Positions 35,749 to 44,643 of a DNA stretch of 64,000 nucleotides are shown one piece after another. Every line of letters starts with the position of its first letter. The stretch's first letter is position 1. The stretch lies in NCBI GenBank assembly GCA_046541195.1, contig JBKHDT010000001.1, positions 17,489 to 81,488 of the forward strand, read 5' to 3'. Under the pieces are notes generated by a model. It ran no database searches and was not told the origin of the DNA. It worked only from the letters and a program-made list of their open reading frames with translations. The DNA comes from JBKHDT01 sp046541195. Lineage in GTDB: Bacteria > Pseudomonadota > Gammaproteobacteria > Halothiobacillales > Halothiobacillaceae. The position numbers were made by a program, and so were the translations under genes.

Positions 35749-37106
35749 GGATAGTCTCCCATGGCATGACGCAGCGTCGCCACCTGCATGTTGTAATCGT
35801 TGATGGCCGAGTAGTATTCGGCCCGGGTCGTCGCGTAGGTCCGCAGGGCATCCGCGAGGCTGCCGGCATCCATGATCCCGGCCTGGTAGTCCATGAAGCC
35901 CGAGACCATCCAGCGCCGTGCCGACCGTGCGCCGGAGTCCAGGTGATCGATCTCCTGACGCAGGGCGCGAATCCTGTGATACGCCTCTGCGACCTCGAAC
36001 GGAATGCCCACCTGAGCCTGCCGCGCCTTGGCGACCACGCCCTGAAGCTCGGCCTCCGCCCGGGAGACCCGCGCCCGATCGACACCCGACTGGAAGTTCC
36101 AGCGCATGCCGACCACCGGGGTCACCGCGCCGAAATTGAGCGGATCGAATAGATACGGGTTGTCGATCCGGTCCCGGCCGGGTGTCAGCTGCCCCACGGC
36201 CACCGCACCGGCGTAGATGTCCGGACGGGACTCGGCCCGCCGGGCCGCGACATAAGCACGCATTGCCGACATGCCCTGCTCGGCCATGTCCATTTCAGGC
36301 CGTCCCTCAAGGGCGCGGGCCACCAGGTCCTCCAGTGCGTCCTCCCCGGCATCGACCGGACGGATGTGCCGCTCGGCCAGCTCGACCGGCTGGGCACGCG
36401 GAATGCCGGTGATGGTCTTCAGACCATCGAGGGCAATCTCGCGCACGGCCTCGGCCTGGGCCACGAAGCGGTCGATCAGGGCCAGCGCTGTCTGCAACGC
36501 ATACAGGTCAGCCATCTTCATGGTGCCCTCATCCACGCCGGAGCGGGTGTCCTGTTCGGCCTCTGCCACCCGCCGACGGATGTCCTCAAGCAAAGACAAC
36601 GTGTCGCTGGCGGTCAGATAACCGTACCAGGCGCGCTGCACGGTGAGCCAGGCCTGCCCCCGCGCCAGGCGCACGCGCCCCTCCTCCACGGCGAGGTTCC
36701 TTCTTGCGGCGATCTCGTAATTCTCGATCTTGCCAAAGGTATACAGTGGCTTGATGATCGACAGCTCGACCCCGAACGTCGGTGTCAGTCCATCGAGGTC
36801 ATAGGCGTCATCCCGCAGCGCGCAGTCCTCGCCGGCCGAACAGCGGTTGCTGCCATTGGCGAAAAAGCCCCCGGACTTGCGCAGCGCCAGGCCGGCATAC
36901 AGGTTGAGGTCCACGATCGGGTCGCGGTTGCCCGTCACCTCGTCGATCAGGGCACGCGCCGCCTCCACATTCGCCCGCTGCTCGTCAATGCGCGGATCGG
37001 CCGCCAGCGCCATGTCCACTGCCTGCTCCAGCGTCAGCGGCTCGGCCGCCACCCGCCCGGCGAACAAGCACGCCAAAAGAAGGATCCCCAGGATCAGTCC
37101 GTTCAT
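35745..37106 (-). CDS. TolC-family outer membrane protein inside the mla operon
   Basis: A 453-residue outer membrane efflux-type protein. It has a signal peptide (about residues 1-21), LTLEQAVDMALAADPRI typical of the OEP repeat start, long coiled-coil helices and two duplicated halves (second half from about ALEGRPEMDMAEQGM). TolC-family trimers form a channel-tunnel across the outer membrane and periplasm. It is inserted between mlaD and mlaC with 4-bp overlaps on both sides, so it is co-translated with the lipid transporter. Whether it works with Mla or with a separate pump is unknown. A cysteine pair (CSAGEDC) lies in a likely extracellular or loop region around residue 90. Confidence 0.92.
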   Translation of the reverse strand: MNGLILGILLLACLFAGRVAAEPLTLEQAVDMALAADPRIDEQRANVEAARALIDEVTGNRDPIVDLNLYAGLALRKSGGFFANGSNRCSAGEDCALRDDAYDLDGLTPTFGVELSIIKPLYTFGKIENYEIAARRNLAVEEGRVRLARGQAWLTVQRAWYGYLTASDTLSLLEDIRRRVAEAEQDTRSGVDEGTMKMADLYALQTALALIDRFVAQAEAVREIALDGLKTITGIPRAQPVELAERHIRPVDAGEDALEDLVARALEGRPEMDMAEQGMSAMRAYVAARRAESRPDIYAGAVAVGQLTPGRDRIDNPYLFDPLNFGAVTPVVGMRWNFQSGVDRARVSRAEAELQGVVAKARQAQVGIPFEVAEAYHRIRALRQEIDHLDSGARSARRWMVSGFMDYQAGIMDAGSLADALRTYATTRAEYYSAINDYNMQVATLRHAMGDYP

Positions 37107-37561
37107 TCTGCTGCCTTGTCGAACAAGAATTGTGAAACCAGCCGTTCAAGAATCACGGCCGACTGGGTCATGGCCAGGCGGTCCCCTTCTTCGAGCACCG
37201 CATCTTCGGCGCCCGGAGACAACTCGATGTACTGTTCTCCGAGCAGGCCGGCCGTGTAGATGCTCGCGAACGTATCCCTGGGCAGATTGTCGTAGGCCCG
37301 GTCGATTTGCAGGGTGACCACCGCTTCGAAGGTCTCGGTGTCGACGTCGATCCGACCCACCCGTCCGATGGTGAGCCCCGCAAGCTTGACCGGCGAGCGC
37401 TCCGTCAGCCCACCAACGTTATCGAAGCGCGCCTCGATCTGGTAGGTGTTCCCAGCGCCCGCGCCAAAGTTGCTCATCTGCATCGCCAGCACGAAGAGCG
37501 CCCCCAGTCCCAGCGCCACGAACAGGCCCACCCAGACTTCTGCCGAATGATGCGTTTTCAT
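37103..37561 (-). CDS. mlaD: MCE-domain substrate-binding protein MlaD
   Basis: A 152-residue protein with one N-terminal membrane anchor (VWVGLFVALGLGALFVLAM) and a single MCE domain containing YQIEARFDNVGGLTERSPVK and GLLGEQYIELSPG. It forms a hexameric ring on the periplasmic side of MlaFE and passes phospholipids to or from MlaC. It is 4 bp from mlaE and overlaps the TolC-like gene by 4 bp. Confidence 0.95.
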   Translation of the reverse strand: MKTHHSAEVWVGLFVALGLGALFVLAMQMSNFGAGAGNTYQIEARFDNVGGLTERSPVKLAGLTIGRVGRIDVDTETFEAVVTLQIDRAYDNLPRDTFASIYTAGLLGEQYIELSPGAEDAVLEEGDRLAMTQSAVILERLVSQFLFDKAAE

Positions 37562-37565
37562 TGAA

Positions 37566-38342
37566 TCAGCCCCCGAACATCACGGCCGTGAGAATGAAGT
37601 CGCTGCCCAGGATCGCCAGCGAGGTGATCACCACCGTCCGCGTGGTCGCCCGCGACATCCCCAGTGAAGTGGGCGTGGCATTGTAGCCCTCGAAAACGGC
37701 GATCATCCCCGCCAGGGCACCGAATACCACGCTCTTGACGACGCCGTTGACGATATCGTCCTGAAAATCCACCTGAAGCACGATCTGCCCCCAGTAGGCA
37801 GCCTCATCCACACCCAGCCAGATCCCGCCGACCAGATACCCGCCGAAAATGCCCACCACGCTGAACAGGGCGGCCAGCAGCGGCATGGCCACGATTGCGG
37901 CGATGAATCGCGGCGCAATGACCCGACGCATGGGATCGACCGCCATCATCTCCATTGCCGACAACTGCTCGGTGGTCTTCATCAGGGCGATCTCGGCCGT
38001 GATCGACGAGCCGGCACGCCCGGCAAACAGCAGCGCAGTGACCACCGGACCCAGCTCGCGCACCAGCGAGAGGGCCACCATGACCCCAAGTGACTCGGCC
38101 GCCCCGAAGTTCGACAGGATGTGAAAACCCTGAAGCCCGAGCACCAGGCCGACAAATCCCCCCGAAACCAGGATGATCACCAGGGAGAGCACGCCCACGG
38201 CATAGATCTCCGTGACCAGGATGCCCGGCCGGGCAAGCGCTGCCGGCACGGCCGACAGCAGACGCGGCACAAAGCGCGCCATGCGTCCAAGGTGCCCCAG
38301 CGCCGCCAGGACCAGGGCACCGAGCCGCGCAATCGCGCTCAT
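37566..38342 (-). CDS. mlaE: Phospholipid ABC transporter permease MlaE
   Basis: A 258-residue permease of the MlaE/YrbE family with an amphipathic N-terminal helix and about five membrane helices. Family motifs are LGLQGFHILSNFGAAESLG, RELGPVVTALLFAGRAGSS and TAEIALMKTTEQLSAMEMM. It moves phospholipids through the inner membrane with MlaF. It overlaps mlaF by 4 bp. Confidence 0.96.
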   Translation of the reverse strand: MSAIARLGALVLAALGHLGRMARFVPRLLSAVPAALARPGILVTEIYAVGVLSLVIILVSGGFVGLVLGLQGFHILSNFGAAESLGVMVALSLVRELGPVVTALLFAGRAGSSITAEIALMKTTEQLSAMEMMAVDPMRRVIAPRFIAAIVAMPLLAALFSVVGIFGGYLVGGIWLGVDEAAYWGQIVLQVDFQDDIVNGVVKSVVFGALAGMIAVFEGYNATPTSLGMSRATTRTVVITSLAILGSDFILTAVMFGG

Positions 38343-39166
38343 GGCCGCGCTCCGGGGGGCGGGTCATCGAACCCGAAATCGGCCGCCAGGGACCGTCCGG
38401 GATAATGAAACGGCAAGGGACCGTCCGGCTCCCCGCGAATGAACTGGCAAACCCAGGGGGAATCATGCTGGCGCAGCTGCTCCGGGCTGCCCGCGCCAAC
38501 CACCTGCCCGTCCGCGATGACATAGGCCATGCGGGCAATCGAGAGCACTTCGGGCACGTCGTGCGACACCAGGATCGAACTCATTCCCAGTGCCTCGTTG
38601 AGCGACTCGATCAGACGCACCAGCACACCCATGGAAATCGGGTCCTGCCCCGCGAAGGGCTCGTCGTACAGCATCAGGTCCGGATCCAGCGCAATCGCCC
38701 GCGCCAGCGCCACCCGCCGCGCCATGCCCCCGGAGAGCTGTGCCGGCATCAGGTGGGCCGCCCCGCGCAACCCGACCGCCTCGAGCTTCATGCGCACGAT
38801 CCCCGCCACCAGGTTCTCCGGCAGTTGCGCATGTTCGCGCAGCGGGAACGCCACGTTCTCGAAGACGTTCAGGTCGGTGAACAGGGCCCCGTTCTGGAAC
38901 AGCACGCCCATCCGCTTTCGCGCCGCGTACAGCGCGCCCCGCCGCGCACGCGCCATGTCCACGCCATTGACCAGCACCCGCCCCGAATCCGGACGCAGCT
39001 GGCCGCCGATCAGCCGGAGCAAGGTCGTCTTGCCCGTGCCGGACGGCCCCATCACGGCGGTGACCTGTCCACGCGGAAATTCCATGCTCACGCCGTCGAG
39101 AATCAGCTGGTCCCCGCGTCGAAAGCATACGTCCTCCAGCACCACCGCAGACGTTCGATCAGTCAC
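38339..39166 (-). CDS. mlaF: Phospholipid ABC transporter ATPase MlaF
   Basis: A 275-residue ATPase with Walker A GPSGTGKTTLLRLIGG, Q-loop VLFQNGALF, signature LSGGMARRVALARA and Walker B LMLYDEPFAGQDPISMG. It powers the MlaFEDB transporter that maintains outer-membrane lipid asymmetry. The start is GTG at 39166, which overlaps the upstream stop as GTGA; no ATG lies at the right place. The C-terminal tail, about 20 residues after FIRGEPDGPLPF, matches the MlaB-binding extension. Confidence 0.94.
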   Translation of the reverse strand: MTDRTSAVVLEDVCFRRGDQLILDGVSMEFPRGQVTAVMGPSGTGKTTLLRLIGGQLRPDSGRVLVNGVDMARARRGALYAARKRMGVLFQNGALFTDLNVFENVAFPLREHAQLPENLVAGIVRMKLEAVGLRGAAHLMPAQLSGGMARRVALARAIALDPDLMLYDEPFAGQDPISMGVLVRLIESLNEALGMSSILVSHDVPEVLSIARMAYVIADGQVVGAGSPEQLRQHDSPWVCQFIRGEPDGPLPFHYPGRSLAADFGFDDPPPGARP

Positions 39167-39705
39167 CAGCCCATGACCTCCAGCAAGGTCCGCAGGTTTT
39201 CCAGGGTTCCCGTGGGCGGGGGACTGCCCGCCACGAACAGCGCACAGGCACCCTCCGCGGGCCCGGCGGCGAAAGCATCGACCCAGCCCCTGAGGGCGCG
39301 CAGGTCGCGGGTTGCCGGAATCACGCCCACCGGTGAACCAGCGGTCGGATGATCCGGCTGCCATACCGCCGCGCTGTCCAGATGCCGCACCCCCGGGGCA
39401 ACCGCATCAGGGGCATCGAGCAGCGCAATCATTCGGTGCGCGTGGGCCGACGCCCAGGTGGAAACCAGCGCCCGCCCAGGCTCGTCACCCGGATCCTCGA
39501 TCACGGCACGCAGCGATGGCGGCGCATCCGCAAGCACGGCCAGGGCGGCCTCGTCCACCTGATCGGCCGCGAGCCAGATCGCGGAGGTCGTGCCGGCGAG
39601 GTAATCCAGACGCCAGGAATCCGGAAGATCCTCGGGATAGTAGAGCCCGTCCAGGGCCGGATCGTCCCAGCGGCGCAGGCCGATAAGCAGGCGCTGACAG
39701 GGCAT
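39163..39705 (-). CDS. Divergent, shortened DUF72 (YecE)-like protein
   Basis: A 180-residue protein. The N-terminus (LLIGLRRWDDPALDGLYYPEDLPDSW then RLDYLAGTTSAIW) resembles the start of DUF72/YecE TIM-barrel proteins, but the total is about 60-100 residues short of the family and the rest is alanine/proline-rich. The function is unknown; it may be a degraded or minimal family member. It is tightly placed, 2 bp after the SUMF1-like gene and overlapping mlaF by 4 bp, so it is translated with the mla operon. Confidence 0.65.
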   Translation of the reverse strand: MPCQRLLIGLRRWDDPALDGLYYPEDLPDSWRLDYLAGTTSAIWLAADQVDEAALAVLADAPPSLRAVIEDPGDEPGRALVSTWASAHAHRMIALLDAPDAVAPGVRHLDSAAVWQPDHPTAGSPVGVIPATRDLRALRGWVDAFAAGPAEGACALFVAGSPPPTGTLENLRTLLEVMGW

Positions 39706-39707
39706 GG

Positions 39708-40598
39708 TCAGTCGATCTCCCGAACCAGCCGGAAACCGAGATTCAGGTCAAACTCGTAAACGTAACGCGCCGCGCGCGAGGCGCTTCGGCAGCGCCCGGG
39801 ACGATCGAACCAGGACCCCCCGCGCACGACCCGCTGCTGCCGGTGACGCTTGTCGAGGGACACATGCGCGTTGCCCCCTTCCGTGGGGTGGCCGCGCAGG
39901 GTATCGCTCCAGTGATCCTGCGTCCATTCCTGGACGTTCCCGTGGACCTCGTGCAGCCCCCAGCCGTTCGCCGGCAGACTGCCGGCCGCCACCGGCTTGC
40001 CCAGCCCGCAGAGAAACAGTCCCCGCGTGCATTGAAAGCCGCCCGCGCAGTTGACTTCCTCCCGGTGAATCTTGTCGCCGAAGCAGAACGCGCTGTCGGT
40101 CCCGGCCCGGGCGGCGTATTCCCACTCGCCCTCCGTCGGCAACCGATACCGCTGCCCGGTGCGGCCGCTCAGCCAGTTCGCAAATGCCTCGGCGTCCCAG
40201 AAAGACACGTTGTACACGGGAAAACCGGGCTCCCGCCAGGTGTAGGGGCGCGGCGGCCGCCGCCCGCTCTCCTCGACGAAGCGGTAGTACCAGGCACGGG
40301 TCATCGCCGTGCAGGTCATGGCATACGGGGCCGAGAACCGGACCTCCCGACGCGGGCCCTCTTCCGGCAGCCGCATGTACTCATCCGGCGGCGCCCCCAT
40401 TTCGAAGGCACCGGCGGGAATGAATGCCAGCTGCGGACCCGTGCTGCCATCATCAAGGCGATCCGCGAAAAGTCGCTCGAAGCCCTTCGCCCGCGCCGCC
40501 TCGGCCTGCATGAAACTTGCACGGGTGAAATGCTGGTCCTCACCGCGGCCGATGGACCCGGAAGTGTCCCGGTCGATTGTCTCTGGCTGGGCACTCAT
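39708..40598 (-). CDS. SUMF1/formylglycine-generating-enzyme-like protein
   Basis: A 296-residue protein with the FGE-sulfatase (C-type-lectin-like) fold: FIPAGAFEMGAPPDEYMR, VYNVSFWDAEAFANWLS, RLPTEGEWEYAARAGT, HGNVQEWTQDHWSD and the end VVRGGSWFDRPGRCRSASR then LNLGFRLVRE. The copper-binding/catalytic CxPSR motif of true formylglycine enzymes is not present, so it is more likely a structural or other SUMF1 subfamily member. It has no signal peptide. The ribosome binding site for ATG 40598 is poor (AAGG 13 nt away). It heads the gene chain leading into mlaF; kdsD is divergent 174 bp away. Confidence 0.85.
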   Translation of the reverse strand: MSAQPETIDRDTSGSIGRGEDQHFTRASFMQAEAARAKGFERLFADRLDDGSTGPQLAFIPAGAFEMGAPPDEYMRLPEEGPRREVRFSAPYAMTCTAMTRAWYYRFVEESGRRPPRPYTWREPGFPVYNVSFWDAEAFANWLSGRTGQRYRLPTEGEWEYAARAGTDSAFCFGDKIHREEVNCAGGFQCTRGLFLCGLGKPVAAGSLPANGWGLHEVHGNVQEWTQDHWSDTLRGHPTEGGNAHVSLDKRHRQQRVVRGGSWFDRPGRCRSASRAARYVYEFDLNLGFRLVREID

Positions 40599-40772
40599 GC
40601 GTGTTCTGCACCTTCGAATCGAGTTCCTGAAATGGACCGGTGTGACCGCGCCGCCGAGACGGGGTTCCGCACGGCCACCGGCACCGCAATTCCCGCCCCG
40701 CTTCTGGAGCCCGGCGCGGGCAACGGATACAATCCGGGCCTTCGCGACAAACGGCCATGATACCTTCACGCC

Positions 40773-41744
40773 ATGAATCGAACCAACCTGATCGACCTGG
40801 GCCGGAGCGTGCTGCGCGCGGAAAGCGACGCGGTGCGCGCGCTCGCCGACCGCGTTGACCAGCAGTTCGTGGACGCCTGCAACCTGCTTTACGGCTGCAG
40901 CGGCCGGGTCGTGGTCACCGGCATGGGCAAGTCCGGGCACGTGGGCGGCAAGATCGCCGCGACCCTGGCGAGTACCGGCACGCCGGCGTTTTTCGTGCAT
41001 CCGGGCGAGGCCAGTCATGGTGACCTGGGCATGGTGACCGCCGAGGACATCCTGCTGGTCCTGTCCAATTCCGGGGAAACCGCCGAGATACTGGCCCTGC
41101 TGCCGGGAATCAAGCGACTCGGCCTGCCAATGGTTGCCCTGACCGGCCGTGCCGGATCGACCCTGGCCGAGGCCGCCACGGTTCATCTGGACGTCAGCGT
41201 CGACCGGGAAGCCTGCCCGCTGAACCTGGCGCCCACGACCTCGACCACCGCGGCCCTGGCGATGGGAGACGCGCTCGCGGTCGCGCTCCTGGACGCACGG
41301 GGCTTTACCCCCGAGGACTTCGCGCGCGCCCACCCCGGCGGCGCACTCGGAAGGCGGCTGCTGCTGCACGTCGAGGACATCATGCACCGCGACGACCGCA
41401 TTCCCCGGGTCCCTTCCAGCGCCCTGCTGCGCAACGCCCTGCTGGAAATCACCTCCAAGGGTCTGGGCATGACCTGCGTGGTGGACAGCGAGGACAGGCT
41501 GCTGGGCATCTTCACCGATGGCGACCTGAGACGGGTCCTGGACCGCGACGTCTCGGTGCTCGACTGCCCGATCGAGCAGGTAATGACGCGCGACCCGCAG
41601 ACCTGCCCGCCGCAGATGCTGGCGGCGGAGGCACTGGGCCTGATGGAATCACGCAAGATCAACGCCCTGGTGGTCATCGACACGCGGGGCCGGGTGGCCG
41701 GCGCCCTGAACATGCATGACCTGCTTCACGCCGGCCTCGAATGA
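40773..41744 (+). CDS. kdsD: Arabinose-5-phosphate isomerase KdsD
   Basis: A 323-residue enzyme with an SIS domain (residues about 40-180; TGMGKSGHVGGKIAATLAST, SNSGETAEI, CPLNLAPTTSTTAALAMGDA) followed by two CBS domains (about 205-320). It interconverts ribulose-5-phosphate and arabinose-5-phosphate, the entry to Kdo synthesis for lipopolysaccharide. It heads the kdsD-kdsC-lptC-lptA-lptB-rpoN cluster. Confidence 0.96.
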   Translation: MNRTNLIDLGRSVLRAESDAVRALADRVDQQFVDACNLLYGCSGRVVVTGMGKSGHVGGKIAATLASTGTPAFFVHPGEASHGDLGMVTAEDILLVLSNSGETAEILALLPGIKRLGLPMVALTGRAGSTLAEAATVHLDVSVDREACPLNLAPTTSTTAALAMGDALAVALLDARGFTPEDFARAHPGGALGRRLLLHVEDIMHRDDRIPRVPSSALLRNALLEITSKGLGMTCVVDSEDRLLGIFTDGDLRRVLDRDVSVLDCPIEQVMTRDPQTCPPQMLAAEALGLMESRKINALVVIDTRGRVAGALNMHDLLHAGLE

Positions 41745-41826
41745 ACCGGATCACGCCGCGACCAAGGGCGACCAGGGATCGCGGCTGCCCCTGAAAAACT
41801 GTTGGCAGATCGCCGGGAATGCACAG

Positions 41827-42360
41827 ATGAGCGAATCGGAAAACTTGCTGGAGCGGCTGCGCCGCGTGCGCGTGCTGGTACTGGACGTGGACGGCGTCAT
41901 GACCGATGGCAAGCTTTACTTCGACGCCGACGGGCGCGAGTTGAAGGCGTTTCATTCCCGGGACGGCCATGGCATCAAGCTGGCCCAGTCCGCGGGAATC
42001 GAGGTAGCCATCATTTCCGGGCGGGAATCGGGCGCCGTGATGGCGCGCGCGGCGAACCTGGGCATCGAACACTGCATCCTCGGCAGCCTGACCAAGGGCG
42101 AGGCGATCGAGTCACTCTCGAAGCGACTGGGCGAACCGCTGGAACGGTTCGCGGCCATGGGGGACGATATCATCGACCTGCCGATGCTGACCCGTGCCGG
42201 CGTGGCGGCCACCGTCCAGGATGCACCGGAGTGCGTCAAGGCCCATGCCGACTGGATCAGCGACCGGCGCGGTGGTGACGGTGCCGTGCGCACCTTCATC
42301 GAGGCTCTGCTGCAGGCTCAGGGCAGCTGGGACGCGGTGATCGCGCGTTACCTGCGCTGA
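41827..42360 (+). CDS. kdsC: Kdo-8-phosphate phosphatase KdsC
   Basis: A 177-residue HAD-superfamily C0 phosphatase. The nucleophile motif is LDVDGVMTDGKLY, followed by FHSRDGHGIKLAQSAGI, IISGRES and GDDIIDLPML. It dephosphorylates Kdo-8-P as a tetramer. The ATG was chosen because the conserved N-terminus starts about 15 residues before LVLDVDGV and GGGAA lies upstream. Confidence 0.96.
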   Translation: MSESENLLERLRRVRVLVLDVDGVMTDGKLYFDADGRELKAFHSRDGHGIKLAQSAGIEVAIISGRESGAVMARAANLGIEHCILGSLTKGEAIESLSKRLGEPLERFAAMGDDIIDLPMLTRAGVAATVQDAPECVKAHADWISDRRGGDGAVRTFIEALLQAQGSWDAVIARYLR

Positions 42361-42381
42361 GCGCCCGCGGGACAAGACTCC

Positions 42382-43080
42382 ATGCCGCTGCCCACCACCC
42401 TGCCCAGAACCCTGCTGTGGCCCGTCCTGCTTGTCGCGGTGCTGGTCACCGGCTGGTGGAACTTTCATGACAGCGCACAGGAACCGGCCGCCACGGGGCT
42501 GCCGGAGGTCGATCACAGCCTCTCCGGCTTTCATGCCGCCGGCTTCGACGAGACCGGTGCCCTCGCCTGGCGACTGCAGGGCGAGCAGGTGGATCATCTG
42601 CTGGCTGAGAAAACCTTCAGGATGGGCGCCGTCACGGTCGAATATCACGACCAGCACGACCCCGGGCACCCGCCCTGGCGCATCGAGGCAACCGCCGGCG
42701 AGTCCGACGACCGCCTTGAGCGCATCGTGCTGTTCGACGGGGTCCGCGCAGACCGGGATGCGGCGCCCCCCGTGCAGGCACTGTCCTTCGCGACACAACG
42801 GCTGACGATCGAGCCCGATGCGGGCCTGGCATACACCGAAGCCTCCGCGCGGGCTGCCGAAGCCGGCGTCTGGACCAGCCGGTCACGCGGGCTGCGCCTG
42901 GAGCGGGAAGCGGCCCGCATCGGGCAGGAGTCGGTCAGAGACCGTTACCGACCGCCGCATGACGGGCATCCCCCGCTGCCGACGCCGGACAGTCCGGCAC
43001 ACCAGGGCATCTCTGCGCCCGTGCCTCAGATTCCCGATCGGGGCATGGACGCCCCGGCGCACCCTGGCACAAGGCATTGA
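42382..43080 (+). CDS. lptC: LPS export protein LptC with repeat-derived C-terminal tail
   Basis: A bitopic inner-membrane protein that takes lipopolysaccharide from LptBFG to LptA. It has one N-terminal helix (LLWPVLLVAVLVTGWW) and a periplasmic LptC domain with GFHAAGFDETGALAWRLQGE. The usual family end is near residue 190 (ESVRDRYRP). The frame then continues for about 40 low-complexity, proline-rich residues into an intergenic repeat, and stops at a TGA that belongs to the repeat's conserved GCATTGAATC motif. At 232 residues it is longer than E. coli LptC (191). The tail is probably a by-product of repeat insertion. Confidence 0.88.
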   Translation: MPLPTTLPRTLLWPVLLVAVLVTGWWNFHDSAQEPAATGLPEVDHSLSGFHAAGFDETGALAWRLQGEQVDHLLAEKTFRMGAVTVEYHDQHDPGHPPWRIEATAGESDDRLERIVLFDGVRADRDAAPPVQALSFATQRLTIEPDAGLAYTEASARAAEAGVWTSRSRGLRLEREAARIGQESVRDRYRPPHDGHPPLPTPDSPAHQGISAPVPQIPDRGMDAPAHPGTRH

Positions 43081-43147
43081 ATCGCGAAGCCCGGGCCGGG
43101 TGCCAGGCGCAAAACCGGGCAGCGGGCTTCGTGCAGGGTTTTCCTGG
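43000..43147 (-). repeat. Dispersed intergenic repeat, copy 5 (overlaps lptC end)
   Basis: Reverse orientation, between lptC and lptA. On minus: GGAAAACC then left module CTGCACGAAG (43136-43127), third module GATTCAATGCCTTGTGCCAG (43083-43064), hairpin GGGGC-GTCCAT-GCCCC near 43042-43057, and a diverged right end near 43008-43025. The central module is not recognisable. The lptC stop codon lies within the third module. Confidence 0.75.
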
Positions 43148-43303
43148 CGGGTTACAATCGGTTGCCTGCAACCGCCCGACAGGCTACGAAACACGCCGGC
43201 CCCCTGGATCATGCCGCAACCGCCTGAATGCCGGACGTGCTTGCAGACGCCGAATACACGCATTGCCGGGCCCGCAGGCCCGTTTACCGAAAGGGATGAG
43301 TCC

Positions 43304-43810
43304 ATGCCCCTCAAGCCACTGATCCTGCTGCTCCTGCCCGCCCTGTTCGTCCCCGCCGTCAGCTGGGGGGCATCCGCGGACCGGCAGGAACCCATCGAGA
43401 TCCAGGCAGACCGCAAGACCACCGATTACAGGACGGGCGTCGGCCGCTACGAGGGCGGCGTGATCATCACCCAGGGCACGCTGAGGGCAACCGCCGACGT
43501 GGCCACCATCTACGTCGAGGAGGACCGCTTCGATCGCGCCGTGCTGACGGGCGCCCCGGCGACCTTCCGGGAAATCGACGACGAGGGGCGCGAGATCCGG
43601 GCTTCGGCCCGGGAGGCAGTCTACGAGGCGGCAGCCGAACGGGTCACGCTTGAGGGCGATGCGGTGGTCGAACGCGACGGCGACCGGCTCAGTTCCGCCC
43701 GGATCGAGTACGACATGGCGAAGCAGGTCGTCCGCGCCGAGGGCGGCGACGAGCGCGACCGGGTTCGCTTGATCCTCATGCCGCGCGATCAGGAAGAAGA
43801 TCAGCCGTGA
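43304..43810 (+). CDS. lptA: LPS transport periplasmic protein LptA
   Basis: A 168-residue periplasmic bridge protein with a signal peptide (MPLKPLILLLLPALFVPAVS...A). The OstA-like beta-jellyroll includes PIEIQADRKTTDYRTGVGRY, GGVIITQGTLRATADVATIY and AVYEAAAERVTLEGDAVV. It forms the filament carrying LPS to LptD. AAGGGATG lies before the ATG. Normally lptA overlaps or abuts lptC; here 223 bp containing a repeat copy separate them. Confidence 0.94.
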   Translation: MPLKPLILLLLPALFVPAVSWGASADRQEPIEIQADRKTTDYRTGVGRYEGGVIITQGTLRATADVATIYVEEDRFDRAVLTGAPATFREIDDEGREIRASAREAVYEAAAERVTLEGDAVVERDGDRLSSARIEYDMAKQVVRAEGGDERDRVRLILMPRDQEEDQP

Positions 43811-44538
43811 CGGTGCCGGTACTGGCGCTTGACGGCGTCCACAAGCGTTTTGGCAAGCGGCAGGTCGTTCGCCGCGTGAGTCTCGAGGTCCATGCCGGCG
43901 AAGTGGTTGGCCTGCTCGGACCCAACGGTGCGGGCAAGACGACCAGCTTCTACATGGCCGTGGGCCTGATCCCGGTGGACGGAGGGCGAATCCTGCTGCA
44001 CGGGCGCGATGTCACCCACCTGCCGGTCGACCGGCGGGCCCGGCAGGGGCTGGGCTATCTACCACAGGAAGCCTCGGTGTTTCGCAAGCTCAGCGTGGCC
44101 GACAACATCCTGGCCATCCTGGAGCTGCGGGCTGATCTGAGCCGCCAGGCGCGGCAGGAGGAACTTGAGCGCCTGCTCGACGAGTTGCACATTCACCACA
44201 TCCGCGACAGCCGCGGCCAGGCCCTGTCCGGCGGCGAGCGCCGACGCGTGGAGATCGCGCGGGCGCTGGCGGCCCGACCGGACTGCATGCTGCTCGACGA
44301 GCCCTTTGCCGGGGTCGACCCGATCTCCGTGGTGGATATCCAGCGCATCGTGGCCCACCTGCGCGATCGGGGCATCGGCGTGCTCATCACCGACCACAAC
44401 GTTCGCGAAACGCTCGGTATCTGCAGCCGGGCCTACATCGTCTCGGAAGGCGAGGTGATCGCCGCGGGAAGCGCCGAGCACATCCTTGCCGACGAACAGG
44501 TGCGTCGCGTCTACCTGGGCCGGGACTTCTCGCTGTGA
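43807..44538 (+). CDS. lptB: LPS export ABC transporter ATPase LptB
   Basis: A 243-residue ATPase with Walker A GPNGAGKTTSFYM, Q-loop YLPQEASVFRKLSV, signature LSGGERRRVEIARALAA and Walker B CMLLDEPFAGVDP. It energises LptFG, which are encoded 36 kb away in this window. The start is GTG overlapping the lptA stop (GTGA). Confidence 0.97.
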   Translation: MTVPVLALDGVHKRFGKRQVVRRVSLEVHAGEVVGLLGPNGAGKTTSFYMAVGLIPVDGGRILLHGRDVTHLPVDRRARQGLGYLPQEASVFRKLSVADNILAILELRADLSRQARQEELERLLDELHIHHIRDSRGQALSGGERRRVEIARALAARPDCMLLDEPFAGVDPISVVDIQRIVAHLRDRGIGVLITDHNVRETLGICSRAYIVSEGEVIAAGSAEHILADEQVRRVYLGRDFSL

Positions 44539-44643
44539 TTCCCCGTCACAAAAATGGGCATCCATCTTGCTGAGGTGTTGGGTGTTCGGTTCGACTTTCG
44601 TTTAAACTGTCGTCATGTTCACGACACATTTTCCGGTCCACGA

